This document shows positions 1 through 8,733 of a stretch of 64,000 nt of DNA, one piece after another. Source of the stretch: Pseudorhizobium pelagicum (GTDB taxonomy: Bacteria; Pseudomonadota; Alphaproteobacteria; Rhizobiales; Rhizobiaceae). Position 1 is the stretch's first letter; every line of letters starts with the position of its first letter. The DNA lies in assembly GCA_000722615.1 (NCBI GenBank), contig JOKI01000003.1, positions 154,448-218,447 on the forward strand, in the 5' to 3' direction. A model generated the notes under the pieces. It searched no databases, had not been told where the DNA came from, and was given only the letters and a program-made list of their open reading frames with translations. Made by a program: the position numbers and the translations under genes.

Positions 1-519
1 GCCGCGCCGATGCTGCATATCGAAGGGGTGACGCCGGAAGCGGAGCTGTCACAAGCCGACGATGCCGATTATGCGGTCATCAACCAAAGTGCATTGCAGG
101 AGGCGTGGGCGCATCTTCATGCCGGCCCCGAGCAGGTGGACCTCGTCGCCATCGGCAGTCCGCATGCGTCGCTGGGAGAGTGTCGCGCTTTCGCGGATGC
201 GCTGGCCGGGCGCAGCCGCCATCCGGATGTGGCCGTGATCATCACGGCGGGCCGCGACGTAATTGCCGCCGCGGGCGAGGATGGCACCTTGGCGCGCCTT
301 CAGGATGCGGGCGTGCGCGTGCTCCAGGATCTCTGCTGGTGCACGATCAGCGAGCCAGTGTTTCCCCCTTCGGCGCGAACGGTGATGACCAATTCCGGAA
401 AATACGCCCATTATGGTCCCGGTCTCAGCGGCCGCAGCGTGCGCCTCGGCAGCTTCGCCGACTGCGCCGAAGCTGCGACGACCGGGCGAACACGGGCAAG
501 GGAGAGCGTCCATGCGTAG
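1..519 (+). CDS. Aconitase X (AcnX) catalytic domain, C-terminal part; probable cis-3-hydroxy-L-proline dehydratase
   Basis: The reading frame is open at the window edge, so only the last 172 residues are visible. They match the end of the aconitase-X (DUF521) catalytic domain: an HIEGVTPEA segment near the start of the visible part, a DLCWC cysteine pair, and the terminal [12 protein letters not shown] motif. Known AcnX proteins in rhizobia dehydrate cis-3-hydroxy-L-proline to a pyrroline in the cytoplasm. The stop codon lies 8 bp inside the next gene, a proline-racemase-family member, which fits a translationally coupled hydroxyproline-degradation operon. The substrate is inferred from family and neighbour; the N-terminal region cannot be seen. 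Confidence 0.8.
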   Translation, partial: AAPMLHIEGVTPEAELSQADDADYAVINQSALQEAWAHLHAGPEQVDLVAIGSPHASLGECRAFADALAGRSRHPDVAVIITAGRDVIAAAGEDGTLARLQDAGVRVLQDLCWCTISEPVFPPSARTVMTNSGKYAHYGPGLSGRSVRLGSFADCAEAATTGRTRARESVHA

Positions 520-1543
520 CAGCAAGGTCATCCATGTGGTCTCGTGCCATGCCGAAGGCGAGGTCGGCGATGTCATCGTCGGCGGCGTCGCGCCGCCGCC
601 CGGCGAGACGCTCTGGGAGCAGCGCAGCCATATCGCGACCGACCAGTCGCTTCGCAACTTCATGCTGAACGAGCCGCGCGGTGGCGTGTTCCGGCACGTC
701 AATCTGCTCGTTCCGCCCAAGGACCCGCGTGCGACCATGGGCTTCATCATCATGGAGCCGGAAGACACGCCGCCGATGTCCGGCTCCAACTCCATCTGCG
801 TAGCCACCGTGCTGCTCGACAGCGGGATCGTGCCGATGGTCGAGCCCGAGACGCGGATGGTGCTGGAAGCGCCGGGTGGTCTTGTCGAGGTGGTCGCCCA
901 CTGCCGCAACGGCAAGGCCGAGCGCATCGCCGTCACCAACGTCCCGTCGTTTGCCGACAAGCTCGATGTGGCCCTGGAGGTCGAAGGGCTCGGCACCATC
1001 ACCGTCGACACGGCCTATGGCGGCGACAGTTTCGTCATCACCGACGCGCGTTCGCTCGGCTTCGCACTGACGCCGGACGAGGCGCGCGAACTGGCGGAAA
1101 CGGGGATCAGGATCACCAAGGCGGCCAACGAGCAGATCGGCTTCTCGCATCCGCTGAACCCCGACTGGGACCACATCTCCTTCTGTCAGCTGACGCTTCC
1201 CGTCGAGACAAAGGATGGGGCGCTGCACGGCCGCAACACGGTGGTGATCCAGCCGGCCAAGCTCGACCGCTCGCCGACCGGCACCGGCTGCTCCGCCCGC
1301 ATGGCCATCCTGCATGCGCGCGGGCAGATTGCAGTCGGCCGGCGCTTCGTCGGCCACTCCATCATCGGCTCCACGTTCGAGTGCAGCATCCTGTCGGAGA
1401 CCTCGGTTGCAGGACGACCAGCGATCGTGCCGCAGATCTCGGGCCGCGCCTGGATCACCGGAACCCATCAATACATGCTGGACCCCGCCGACCCCTGGCC
1501 GGACGGCTACCGCCTCGCCGACACCTGGCCCCGCAAGCTCTAG
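512..1543 (+). CDS. Proline-racemase-family protein (hydroxyproline epimerase/dehydratase group) with Ser/Thr in place of both catalytic Cys
   Basis: A 343-residue cytoplasmic protein of the proline racemase / 4-hydroxyproline epimerase / trans-3-hydroxyproline dehydratase family. The start at 512 is preceded by GGGAGAG and overlaps the AcnX stop by 8 bp; longer upstream starts would run through AcnX. The first catalytic motif reads MSGSNS (Ser90 where racemases have Cys in MCGH). The second reads DRSPTGTGC (Thr256 where racemases have Cys; a Cys sits at 260). A Thr at the second site is typical of trans-3-hydroxy-L-proline dehydratases, but these usually keep the first Cys. Pairing with AcnX points to 3-hydroxyproline catabolism; the exact reaction is uncertain. 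Confidence 0.75.
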   Translation: MRSSKVIHVVSCHAEGEVGDVIVGGVAPPPGETLWEQRSHIATDQSLRNFMLNEPRGGVFRHVNLLVPPKDPRATMGFIIMEPEDTPPMSGSNSICVATVLLDSGIVPMVEPETRMVLEAPGGLVEVVAHCRNGKAERIAVTNVPSFADKLDVALEVEGLGTITVDTAYGGDSFVITDARSLGFALTPDEARELAETGIRITKAANEQIGFSHPLNPDWDHISFCQLTLPVETKDGALHGRNTVVIQPAKLDRSPTGTGCSARMAILHARGQIAVGRRFVGHSIIGSTFECSILSETSVAGRPAIVPQISGRAWITGTHQYMLDPADPWPDGYRLADTWPRKL

Positions 1544-1612
1544 CCTGGGCTGCTCAGACAAGCCTGTCGGCAGTCGGCCAGCCGATGCATCGTATCTTTC
1601 ATCAAAAACCTT

Positions 1613-1637
1613 GGAACTCCGGCCAGCCGGTTTGGTT
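1613..1637 (+). promoter_or_regulatory. EcfG/RpoE2-type (general stress) promoter for sodC
   Basis: GGAAC at 1613-1617 is followed after 17 bp by GTT at 1635-1637, which fits the alphaproteobacterial EcfG/RpoE2 consensus (GGAAC-N16/17-cGTT, here with G in place of the C). It is 91 bp upstream of the sodC ATG on the same strand. Two further sites with the same spacing occur at 5332 and 60382. The assignment is by pattern only. Confidence 0.5.
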
Positions 1638-1728
1638 AGCCCTGTGTGTCCTAAACGGGGCCAAATAAGGGCTCCTCTGGCCGCACCTGCGGCAGGCACG
1701 ATTTGCAGAACCAGAATGGGAGAAGCGG

Positions 1729-2262
1729 ATGAGACGACTAGTCGAAGCCGCAGTCTTGTCGGCTGCGATACTATCGCCAGCGGTTGCGCAGGAGGCGACC
1801 ATCAGCCCCGATGTTGCGAGAGCGGCATTCATCGACCCGGATGGAAACTCCATCGGAACCGCCACGATCCAGGAAACACCCCACGGCCTGCTTATCCAGG
1901 GCAAAGTGGCCAACCTGCCCGCCGGCCCGCACGGCTTTCACGTGCATGAGACCGGCACATGCGACGCCGAAGGCGGGTTCCAGTCCGCCGGTGGGCACTA
2001 TGCCCCGGGCGACAACGATCATGGCTTCATGATCGACGAGGGCCCCCACGCCGGCGACATGGCCAACCAGACCGTTGGAGCCGACGGCACCATGGTCTTC
2101 GAAGTCTTCAACGAGAACCTTCGACTGACAGAAGGCGATGCGTCTGTGCTGGACGACGACGGATCGGCCATCGTGATCCATGCCATGGCTGACGACTACC
2201 GGAGCCAGCCTTCGGGCAATTCCGGCGATCGGATCGCTTGCGCGGTCATCGAACAGCGCTGA
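1729..2262 (+). CDS. sodC: Periplasmic Cu/Zn superoxide dismutase
   Basis: A 177-residue secreted enzyme that dismutates superoxide in the periplasm. Residues 1-20 form a signal peptide ending AVA-QEA. The metal site is complete: HGFHVHETG supplies two His, GGHY the bridging His, HAGDM a His and the zinc Asp, and VIHAMADDY the last copper His. Cysteines in TGTC and RIAC can form the conserved disulfide, and the C-terminal SGNSGDRIACAVI stretch is typical. A GGGAGAAG ribosome-binding site precedes the ATG. It stands alone behind an EcfG-type promoter and heads a run of exported-protein genes. Confidence 0.95.
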   Translation: MRRLVEAAVLSAAILSPAVAQEATISPDVARAAFIDPDGNSIGTATIQETPHGLLIQGKVANLPAGPHGFHVHETGTCDAEGGFQSAGGHYAPGDNDHGFMIDEGPHAGDMANQTVGADGTMVFEVFNENLRLTEGDASVLDDDGSAIVIHAMADDYRSQPSGNSGDRIACAVIEQR

Positions 2263-2374
2263 TTGCGTCCTAGGACGCCTGAACTGACGTGAATTAATCT
2301 GAAGCAGGGATCGGCGAGCACACGTTCGCCGGAGCGGCCTTCTGCACCCTGCTTCCTGAAAAAGGAGAACGGAC

Positions 2375-3775
2375 ATGAGAAAACTAGAGACAGCGCTCGC
2401 GTTGATTCTTGCCGCCTCGGTGTCGCCGACGATTGCGAGCGCCCAGACCGCAAGCACCGCTGCCACGGGAGGCTCTGATGAAGTGCGCCGCCTCGGCGAC
2501 AATGCTTTTTCCCGCTGGGATAGCAACAGCAACAACCGCCTCGAGGGCGACGAATTCACCGGTGGCCTTCACGAGCTTTGGAGTGGGCAGGACGGCCAAC
2601 TGAACGAGCAGGCCTTCGACAGCAACTGGAACAACTGGTTTACCGCCGACGCACCGGACTTCGCCGAGCTCGACGAGGACGGCAACGACCTGTTGTCCCA
2701 TGAAGAGCTCCGCGTTGCGTTGAGCGATTCCGATCTGCGCGGCGACTGGCAGGGCGCGGATGACGGTTACCTGACGCCGGAGGAATTCCGGACCGGCCTC
2801 ACCACCGTGAGTGACCGTGACCGCAGCGGCACCCTGGATCAGCAGGAAACCGAGCAGCTGGTCGCTGTCGTCAGTGTTCTGGTGCCGGACGACACCAACA
2901 CGGCAGCCACGGGTCAGCAGAACACCGACATGAACCGGCAGACTGCGGGCACGAACCAGCAGGCTGGGACAGGTCAGCAAACCGCAGCCGTCGAATCGGG
3001 CAATGCCGGCACATCGGCTACGGCCAGTCAGTCCGCTTCCAACGTCGAGGTCGGGGAGATCATCTCGCTTAACGAGTGGGATGCTGAAGGCCTGTACCAG
3101 TCTGCCTGGAGCGCGGAAGCTCTCTTCGACCGTCAGGTCTTCGGCGAAAACGGCGAGGAAATCGGTGAGGTCGAGGATCTGATCGTCGGCTCCAATGGCG
3201 AACTTCTGGCGCTGATCGCGGAAGTCGGCGGCTTCTGGGACATTGGCGACACGCACGTCAGCGTGCCGTGGGACCAGGTGGCCTTCCGTCAGGACGGTTC
3301 GGTCACGCTTCCGGTGACTGAGGATAACGCGGACGACTTCAGTGTCCTCTCCATTCCAACCCAGGAACAGGTTTCTGAGAACGTGGTCTCGAACCTCGAT
3401 GACGAAGAACTGGGGCCGCGTGCATGGCGCGCATCCGAGCTGATTGGCGATATCGCCCGCATTCGCGGCGACGAGGGCAACACCGCGGGTCAGCAGACAG
3501 GGCAGGCGCAGGATGGCACTGCCGTCTCGCCAAACCGTCAGACGGCCTACCAGGGCTATGGCTATGTCAATGACCTGGTGTTCGACAACGGCAGGATCGT
3601 TGCCGCAGTGGTCGATCGCGACGCCGGCTACGGAACACGGGGACGCTTTGCCTATCCGTTCTATGGCTACGGCTATGGCTGGGCTCCCGGCAGCCGGTAC
3701 TACGACATGCCTTACAGCCGCGGCGAGGCAACGGCGATCGAGCCGTTCGATGAAGATCGCCTCAACGAAGGTTGA
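2375..3775 (+). CDS. Exported EF-hand and PRC-barrel domain protein
   Basis: A 466-residue protein with a signal peptide (residues 1-23, ending ASA-QT). At least three EF-hand loops have acidic or Asn ligands at positions 1, 3, 5 and 12: about 49-60, 100-111 and 147-158. A weaker one lies near 128-138. A Gln/Thr/Ala-rich linker (about 175-225) leads to a PRC-barrel-like half (about 240-330, with VFGENGEEIGEVEDL) and a second similar segment (about 345-450) with a Tyr/Gly-rich stretch GYGYGW. A strong AAAAAGGAG site precedes the start. It probably binds calcium in the periplasm or at the cell surface. No precise role is known; PRC-barrel proteins of this type are common in rhizobia. Confidence 0.8.
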   Translation: MRKLETALALILAASVSPTIASAQTASTAATGGSDEVRRLGDNAFSRWDSNSNNRLEGDEFTGGLHELWSGQDGQLNEQAFDSNWNNWFTADAPDFAELDEDGNDLLSHEELRVALSDSDLRGDWQGADDGYLTPEEFRTGLTTVSDRDRSGTLDQQETEQLVAVVSVLVPDDTNTAATGQQNTDMNRQTAGTNQQAGTGQQTAAVESGNAGTSATASQSASNVEVGEIISLNEWDAEGLYQSAWSAEALFDRQVFGENGEEIGEVEDLIVGSNGELLALIAEVGGFWDIGDTHVSVPWDQVAFRQDGSVTLPVTEDNADDFSVLSIPTQEQVSENVVSNLDDEELGPRAWRASELIGDIARIRGDEGNTAGQQTGQAQDGTAVSPNRQTAYQGYGYVNDLVFDNGRIVAAVVDRDAGYGTRGRFAYPFYGYGYGWAPGSRYYDMPYSRGEATAIEPFDEDRLNEG

Positions 3776-3900
3776 TCGAAAGCCCGGCCGCCTCAAGGGA
3801 GGCGGTCAGGGCAGGGACCGGCGGTATCTGCTGCCGGTCCGACTGGGGAGGTCACACGACCTTACTCAATGTTAGTCATCATCAAGGAAGGAGAGACCCC

Positions 3901-4275
3901 ATGAAAACCATCGCAATGACAATGGCATTCGGCCTTCTCGCCGCTCCCGCATTCGCCCAGACGAGCGGCGGGTCCAGCAGTGATGAAACCGAAGGCCAGA
4001 CCGACCAGTCGACGCAGGCCGGCTCCTCCACCAGCCAGATGTCCGCGGCGTCGCAGGAGAAGGTTCGCGAGCAACTGACGGAGGCTGGCTTCCAACAGGT
4101 CGAGATCCTGGACGCTTCCTACCTCGTGCGTGCGCAGACCGAAGAGGGCAACACCGTCCTCATGGTCATCGACCCGCCGATGGGCGACATGGGCAGCGGC
4201 GGCTCGACCTCCGGCTCCGGCTCGACCAACGGATCGACCAACGGATCGACTGACGGCTCTGCTGAGGAAGACTAG
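3901..4275 (+). CDS. Small exported protein of unknown function
   Basis: A 124-residue protein with a signal peptide (MKTIAMTMAFGLLAAPAFA-QT). A central folded segment (about 50-95, containing REQLTEAGFQQVEI and NTVLMVIDPP) sits between a Ser/Gly/Gln-rich region and a C-terminal tail of GST/NGST repeats ending in acidic residues. The start at 3901 is fixed by AAGGAAGGAGA just upstream; the longer frame lacks a signal peptide. Its core resembles small periplasmic proteins often found beside PRC-barrel genes in rhizobia, which fits its position here. I do not recognise a function. Confidence 0.75.
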   Translation: MKTIAMTMAFGLLAAPAFAQTSGGSSSDETEGQTDQSTQAGSSTSQMSAASQEKVREQLTEAGFQQVEILDASYLVRAQTEEGNTVLMVIDPPMGDMGSGGSTSGSGSTNGSTNGSTDGSAEED

Positions 4276-4377
4276 GAATCCGCAAGGGCATTTCGCCCTC
4301 TTCGGGACGCGGCGGCAGCTTGCCGGTCGCGTCCTTCCACGTTCTAGGCCATGTCGGCCGCCCGCCGGGAGATCCAA

Positions 4378-5313
4378 ATGCGCAAGGCTGCCTTGTTTCC
4401 GATCGTTCTTCTCTTCGTGATGATAAGCACTGCTTCCGGTTTCGGACAGGACGGCGATCTGGCGATGCTGCGTGCCGAAGCGCTTGAAGAGGTCAATGAG
4501 GACCGACGGGCGCAGGATCTTGAACCCCTGGCGCTCGGCGAAGATCTCAATGAAGCAGCGCTGGCGCACGCTAACGATATGATCGAGCGAGACTACTACG
4601 CCCATTCCTCTCCGGACGGAAACGATGTCCAGGATCGCTACATAGCGGCAGGCGGAAGCCGTTGGGAGCTCGTGGCAGAGAATATCTCCCGCTGCGAGAA
4701 CTGCATGCAGACGCCTGACGTGGCGACCGTCGAGAGGCTGCAGCGGGGCTGGATGGACAGTCCGGGACATCGGGAAAACATTCTCAGGCCGGGTCTTTCG
4801 CGCTTCGGCTTTGCCGTGGTCGTACATCCTCAGCAGGGTCTCTACGCCGTGCAGACCTTTGCCGGTCCCGGAACCCCTCGCGGAACTGGCAGCGAGCCGA
4901 CAGAACTGCTGGCGATGGATCGGCAGCTATCGGTCGCTCTCGACGCGATCAACGAGCTCAGGCAGGAGGCCGGGGTGCCGACGCTGTCTGCCTCGCAAGC
5001 TCTCACCGATATCGCCCGCCGGCTCATTCCCGCGGATGTTCCGGATCCGGACAAGCTTCCCCGACTGAATTCGGTGGCCTCCGATCTGGATCGCAGCCGC
5101 TGGGAGGAGATTGTCACCATCGTCGGAGCCTGCGGTGGTTGTGGCCCGGAGCCTGCGCGCAGCGATGTAAGAGCCTTCGTTGATGATTGGACAAATCAGC
5201 AGGTCTACCGCGAAAGCCTGCTGGGCTCTGGGGCCAGCCACCTCGGCTTTGCCCTGAGGGCCAACGGAGAGGGCAAGAAAGTGGCGGTGGCCGTGCTTGG
5301 CTCCGCACGGTAG
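4378..5313 (+). CDS. Exported CAP (SCP-like) domain protein, two-domain
   Basis: A 311-residue protein with a signal peptide (MRKAALFPIVLLFVMISTASG). The first half is a CAP/SCP domain, with LNEAALAHANDM, YYAHSSPDG, an AENIS motif and GWMDSPGHRENIL. The second half (about 190-311) repeats the helix pattern (ALDAINELRQEAGVPTLSASQAL) but lacks the histidine motifs, so it looks like a degenerate second CAP domain with a GACGGCG cysteine cluster. I chose the ATG at 4378 because GGGAGATCC precedes it and it gives a clean signal peptide; an ATG at 4351 is also open. Bacterial CAP proteins are secreted; their activity is mostly unknown. Confidence 0.8.
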   Translation: MRKAALFPIVLLFVMISTASGFGQDGDLAMLRAEALEEVNEDRRAQDLEPLALGEDLNEAALAHANDMIERDYYAHSSPDGNDVQDRYIAAGGSRWELVAENISRCENCMQTPDVATVERLQRGWMDSPGHRENILRPGLSRFGFAVVVHPQQGLYAVQTFAGPGTPRGTGSEPTELLAMDRQLSVALDAINELRQEAGVPTLSASQALTDIARRLIPADVPDPDKLPRLNSVASDLDRSRWEEIVTIVGACGGCGPEPARSDVRAFVDDWTNQQVYRESLLGSGASHLGFALRANGEGKKVAVAVLGSAR

Positions 5314-5331
5314 CCTTCGGAACGGCGCTCT

Positions 5332-5356
5332 GGAACCGCTCTCCTGTCAGCGGGTT
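5332..5356 (+). promoter_or_regulatory. EcfG/RpoE2-type promoter for the 5377 gene
   Basis: GGAAC at 5332-5336 and GTT at 5354-5356 are separated by 17 bp. The predicted start of transcription falls about 15 nt before the ATG, just ahead of the AAAAGGAG ribosome-binding site. It has the same spacing as the sodC site. Confidence 0.5.
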
Positions 5357-5376
5357 GTATCGAAAAGGAGATCCGC

Positions 5377-6015
5377 ATGAAGAACCTATTGATCCTGTCG
5401 TTGTCGGCGTCCGTCGTCTTGTTGCCCGGAGCCGCTTTTTCGCAATCGGCATGTCAGACGCGGGCCTGCGAGATGCCGCTCGAGGTGCTGGTGGCGCAGA
5501 ACGAGGCAGCTCCGGATGCCGCCGCGCAGGAACCGGCCGTGCCCGCGGAAGATGCGGAAGGCGGCGACGGATGGCTGGATCGCGCCAGACGCGCCGTGGG
5601 AGAGGCAGGCCGCGAGATCGGCGAGGCCGCAACCGCGACAGGACGCTCTGCTTCGGAATATCTTTCCGACAATCCCGACCTCAATCGCGAAGTCATCGAG
5701 TTTGGGCAGAATCTGGGAGTTCCCGGCTTTGAAGCCAGTCCTGCTCGGGGCTCCGTCCTCGACGTGACCGCAACGACGGATGGCGAGTTGCAGATCGTAG
5801 CGGCCGGCTTGCCGGGCAGCCAGGAGGTTCGGCTGGGTTGGCTTGAGGACGGCCGCTTCGTCGAGCTCCAGAAGCTCTCGAGCGATGACAATGGCCGAGT
5901 CGAGACGGCCATCGCGATCCCTGCGGCTCTTCCCGACAACGAGGAAGTAAGGCTGGCGATCGAGACGACGGACCAGCGACTTCGCCTGGCCTCGGATCTC
6001 GTCAAGCTGCCTTGA
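5377..6015 (+). CDS. Exported protein of unknown function
   Basis: A 212-residue protein with a signal peptide (MKNLLILSLSASVVLLPGAAFS-QSA). A Cys pair follows cleavage (SACQTRACEM), then an Ala/Pro/Glu-rich stretch. An amphipathic helical segment near 65-90 (DRARRAVGEAGREIGEAA) recalls late-embryogenesis or stress-type helices. The C-terminal half (about 125-212) is predicted beta-rich (GELQIVAAGLPGSQEVRLGWL). An AAAAGGAG site precedes the start, and an EcfG-type promoter lies immediately upstream. No family is recognised; position and promoter suggest an envelope stress protein. Confidence 0.7.
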   Translation: MKNLLILSLSASVVLLPGAAFSQSACQTRACEMPLEVLVAQNEAAPDAAAQEPAVPAEDAEGGDGWLDRARRAVGEAGREIGEAATATGRSASEYLSDNPDLNREVIEFGQNLGVPGFEASPARGSVLDVTATTDGELQIVAAGLPGSQEVRLGWLEDGRFVELQKLSSDDNGRVETAIAIPAALPDNEEVRLAIETTDQRLRLASDLVKLP

Positions 6016-6092
6016 CCGCAGCGCTGCCGCCACTCCTTCCTGCACCATCTGTTGAGCATCGTAGCCAAACCCAAAGGTAACCGGAGACGACA

Positions 6093-7097
6093 GTGAATCG
6101 ACCAGCCTCCAAGCCCGTCGTGGTGATAACAGGTGCATCAGCAGGTGTCGGCCGTGCCGTGGCGCAGGTGTTTGCTCGAAAAGGGTGGCGCGTGGCTCTG
6201 GTGGCGCGTGGCTTGGCGCGTCTGGAGGCGACCGCCGAGGATGTGCGCAGACTGGGCGGTGAGGCGCTCGTCTTCCCTGCGGATGTCGCGGATGCCGATG
6301 CCGTCAATGATGTTGCCGACAAGGTGCAGGCCGCCTGGGGCGGCATCGATGTCTGGATCAACAATGCCATGGTGACCGTCTTCGGGCCGGTATCCTCGAT
6401 CAAGCCGGATGAGTTCAGGCGGGTGACGGATGTCACCTATCTCGGGCAGGTGCATGGGACGCAGGCTGCCTTGCGGCACATGCGGACGCAGGGGCGCGGC
6501 ACGATCGTCTGCGTCGGTTCGGCTCTCAGCTACCGCTCGATCCCCTTGCAGTCAGCCTATTGCGGGGCGAAGGCGGCTGTCCGTGGCTTCGTGGATGCGC
6601 TCCGCTCCGAACTGATCCACGACGGTTCGCCGATCCGGCTGTCGATGGTCCACCTGCCGGCGGTCAACACGCCACAGTTCGACTGGGCGCGCTGCAAGGT
6701 CGAACGGCAACCGCGGCCCGTGGCGCCGGTGTTCGAGCCCGAAGCCGTAGCGGCACAGATCTACAAGGGCTGCTTGACCGCACCCCGCGAACTCTGGATC
6801 GGCAGGCCGACGGTGAAGACGATCATCGGTGGCCTTCTCGTGCCGGCACTGGCGGATCGTTTGGCTGCATCCCAGGCCTACGAGGGGCAGATGGACCGTA
6901 TCCCGCACAACCCCTCTCGCAAGGATAACCTCTTCGAGCCGGTGGAGCTCGACGTGGCCGCCCGGGGACGATTTGCCGGGGAGTCCCTGCCTGCAGTCGG
7001 CGCCATCTCGGGTACAGCGGCCCGCGTGCTGATCGCAGGAGTCGGCATCGCGGCAGTGGCGGCCCTGGCTGTGGCACGGCGGCAGTTGCGTCGATAG
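6093..7097 (+). CDS. Short-chain dehydrogenase/reductase with C-terminal membrane anchor
   Basis: A 334-residue classical SDR. The cofactor motif TGASAGVG is at 14-21, NNAM stands in place of the usual NNAG, the catalytic Ser is in VCVGSALSYR, and the YCGAK motif supplies Tyr and Lys. It exceeds the usual 250 residues because of a C-terminal extension ending in a hydrophobic helix (about 305-327) and an Arg-rich tail, so it is probably membrane-tethered. The start is GTG at 6093, preceded by CCGGAGACG. The same architecture occurs in many Proteobacteria as an uncharacterised oxidoreductase. The substrate is unknown. Confidence 0.85.
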   Translation: MNRPASKPVVVITGASAGVGRAVAQVFARKGWRVALVARGLARLEATAEDVRRLGGEALVFPADVADADAVNDVADKVQAAWGGIDVWINNAMVTVFGPVSSIKPDEFRRVTDVTYLGQVHGTQAALRHMRTQGRGTIVCVGSALSYRSIPLQSAYCGAKAAVRGFVDALRSELIHDGSPIRLSMVHLPAVNTPQFDWARCKVERQPRPVAPVFEPEAVAAQIYKGCLTAPRELWIGRPTVKTIIGGLLVPALADRLAASQAYEGQMDRIPHNPSRKDNLFEPVELDVAARGRFAGESLPAVGAISGTAARVLIAGVGIAAVAALAVARRQLRR

Positions 7098-7479
7098 CGC
7101 GGGCCGGCGATCGAAACGGATCCAGTGGCGGTGATCGGCAGATCGTTGCACATTCTTAACCGCTTAAGCCGTTTTTTGGGTACGTTGTTTTGGCAATTGG
7201 CCCCTTGTGGGACGAATTTTCCATGGACATCGTAGTTCTCTTGGGTTAGGTAGACAACACAGTCGCTGCTGGCCGCCTCTGACCCATTCGTCGTGGCGGC
7301 AACAGTTTCGTGGCTTATACTCAGCCTCGTCGCTCTCGGGACATCTTTCGAGGGCGTCCTTGTTGTTGTGGCCTATGCCGCAAAACTCCGGGGAGCTGAC
7401 CATCTTCTTGGTGCAATACTGCGCCAATGATCACCGTCGATGGAGGTTTGCCTTGCCGTGGCGCAAGGCAGAAAAAAAT
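7098..7479 (+). other. Intergenic region between the SDR gene and the choline/betaine importer operon
   Basis: About 380 bp without a convincing gene. It starts with a weak terminator-like structure at 7158-7177. I see no clear sigma70 or sigma54 promoter and no riboswitch. One frame is open through most of the region, but its translation looks non-coding. The promoter of the importer operon must lie here. Confidence 0.5.
7158..7177 (+). terminator. Weak rho-independent terminator candidate after the SDR gene
   Basis: AACCGC and GCCGTT can pair around a TTAA loop with one C-C mismatch, and a run of six T follows. It lies 60 bp after the SDR stop. The stem is short, so the call is tentative. 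Confidence 0.35.
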
Positions 7480-8712
7480 ATGGAAGCCAATACTTCTGTT
7501 CCGGTGTCCGAAGAGGACCGCCGGCTCAAGATCAGCCTGAAGAATGTTTTCAAGGTCTTCGGCGAACGGCCCGACAAGGCGCTTGCCATGGTCAAATCCG
7601 GCAAGAGCAAGACCGAGATCCACGCCGAGACCGGCTGTGCGATCGGTGTCAACGATGCCAGCTTCGACGTCAAGGATGGCGAGATCTTCGTCATCATGGG
7701 GCTCTCCGGCTCGGGCAAATCAACCCTCCTTCGCCTTCTCAACCGACTGATCGAGCCCACTGCCGGCTCGATCGAGATCGACGGTCGCGACATTACCAAG
7801 ATGTCCCGCAAGGAACTCATCGACGTTCGCCGCCGCGATATCAGCATGGTGTTCCAGTCGTTTGCGCTGCTGCCGAACCGTACCGTCCTCAACAATGCCG
7901 CCTTCGGGCTGGAGGTTGCCGGTGTGGGCGAGGCGGAGCGGACGGAGAAGGCGATGGTTGCGCTGAGGGCCGTCGGGCTCGAAGGCTACGCCGACAGTCG
8001 CCCAAACCAGCTTTCGGGCGGCATGAAGCAGCGCGTCGGGCTTGCCCGGGCGCTTGCCAGCGAACCGACGATCCTGCTGATGGACGAGGCCTTCTCGGCG
8101 CTCGACCCCCTGATCCGTACCGAGATGCAGGATGAACTGGTGCGCCTGCAGGCGGAACACAGCCGCACGATCGTCTTCGTCAGCCACGACCTCGATGAGG
8201 CGATGCGGATCGGCGACCGGATCTGCATCATGCAGAACGGCAGCGTCATCCAGGTGGGAACGCCGGACGAGATCGTGACCCAGCCCGCCAACGACTACGT
8301 GCGCTCCTTCTTCCGCAATGTCGATGTCACTCAGGTCTTCAAGGCCGGCGACATCGCGCGCCAGACGCAGGTGACGATCATCGACCGACAGGGCGTTTCG
8401 GTCGCGGCGGCGCTCGAGCGGATGCAGAACTTCGACCGGGAGTACGCCATCGTTCTCGGCCGCGACAAGAAATACCACGGCATGGTCAGTCAGACGTCAC
8501 TGGTGGAGAAAGTCCGGACCGGTTCCACCGATCCCTACCGCAACGCCTTCCTGGCCGACATCGAGCCGATTGCTGCGAGCGAGCCTCTCGCCACCGTCCT
8601 CGGGCGGGTTGCCGGGAGCACCTGGCCGCTGCCGGTCGTCGACGAGCAGGGTCGTTACGTCGGATCGATCAGCAAGTCGGTTCTCCTTGAGACGCTTGAT
8701 CGCGCCAGCTGA
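7480..8712 (+). CDS. Choline/glycine betaine-type ABC transporter, ATP-binding subunit (ProV/ChoV family)
   Basis: A 410-residue cytoplasmic ATPase of the quaternary-amine uptake family. Walker A GLSGSGKST lies at 74-82; Q-loop, signature LSGGMKQ and Walker B ILLMDEAFSALD follow. The N-terminal extension with VFGERPDKALAMV and the C-terminal region (about 290-410) with two CBS-like halves are typical of ProV/ChoV and set this family apart from other importers. The ATG at 7480 is preferred. A TTG at 7453 has a better Shine-Dalgarno (GGAGG, 6-nt spacing) and would add 9 residues. It is the first gene of an ATPase-permease-binding protein operon; an osmoprotectant or choline substrate is inferred. 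Confidence 0.9.
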   Translation: MEANTSVPVSEEDRRLKISLKNVFKVFGERPDKALAMVKSGKSKTEIHAETGCAIGVNDASFDVKDGEIFVIMGLSGSGKSTLLRLLNRLIEPTAGSIEIDGRDITKMSRKELIDVRRRDISMVFQSFALLPNRTVLNNAAFGLEVAGVGEAERTEKAMVALRAVGLEGYADSRPNQLSGGMKQRVGLARALASEPTILLMDEAFSALDPLIRTEMQDELVRLQAEHSRTIVFVSHDLDEAMRIGDRICIMQNGSVIQVGTPDEIVTQPANDYVRSFFRNVDVTQVFKAGDIARQTQVTIIDRQGVSVAAALERMQNFDREYAIVLGRDKKYHGMVSQTSLVEKVRTGSTDPYRNAFLADIEPIAASEPLATVLGRVAGSTWPLPVVDEQGRYVGSISKSVLLETLDRAS

Positions 8713-8733
8713 CATCAGAGATTGGATGCAATC

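Noticed and set aside
3783-3846. Two GC-rich hairpins after the EF-hand gene as rho-independent terminators
   Set aside because: Neither is followed by a T-run on the coding strand; rho-independent termination cannot be claimed.
4201-4262. Tandem GGATCGAC-type repeats as a regulatory or CRISPR-like repeat
   Set aside because: They are in frame and encode the NGST/DGS tail of the small exported protein; there are too few units and no spacers.
7191-7215. Sigma54-type promoter (TGGCA ... TTG) upstream of the choline-type importer
   Set aside because: The GG and GC dinucleotides are not at the required 10-bp spacing.
7207-7479. A 91-residue extension of the choline-type ATPase
   Set aside because: No resemblance to ProV/ChoV N-termini and no ribosome-binding site at 7207.
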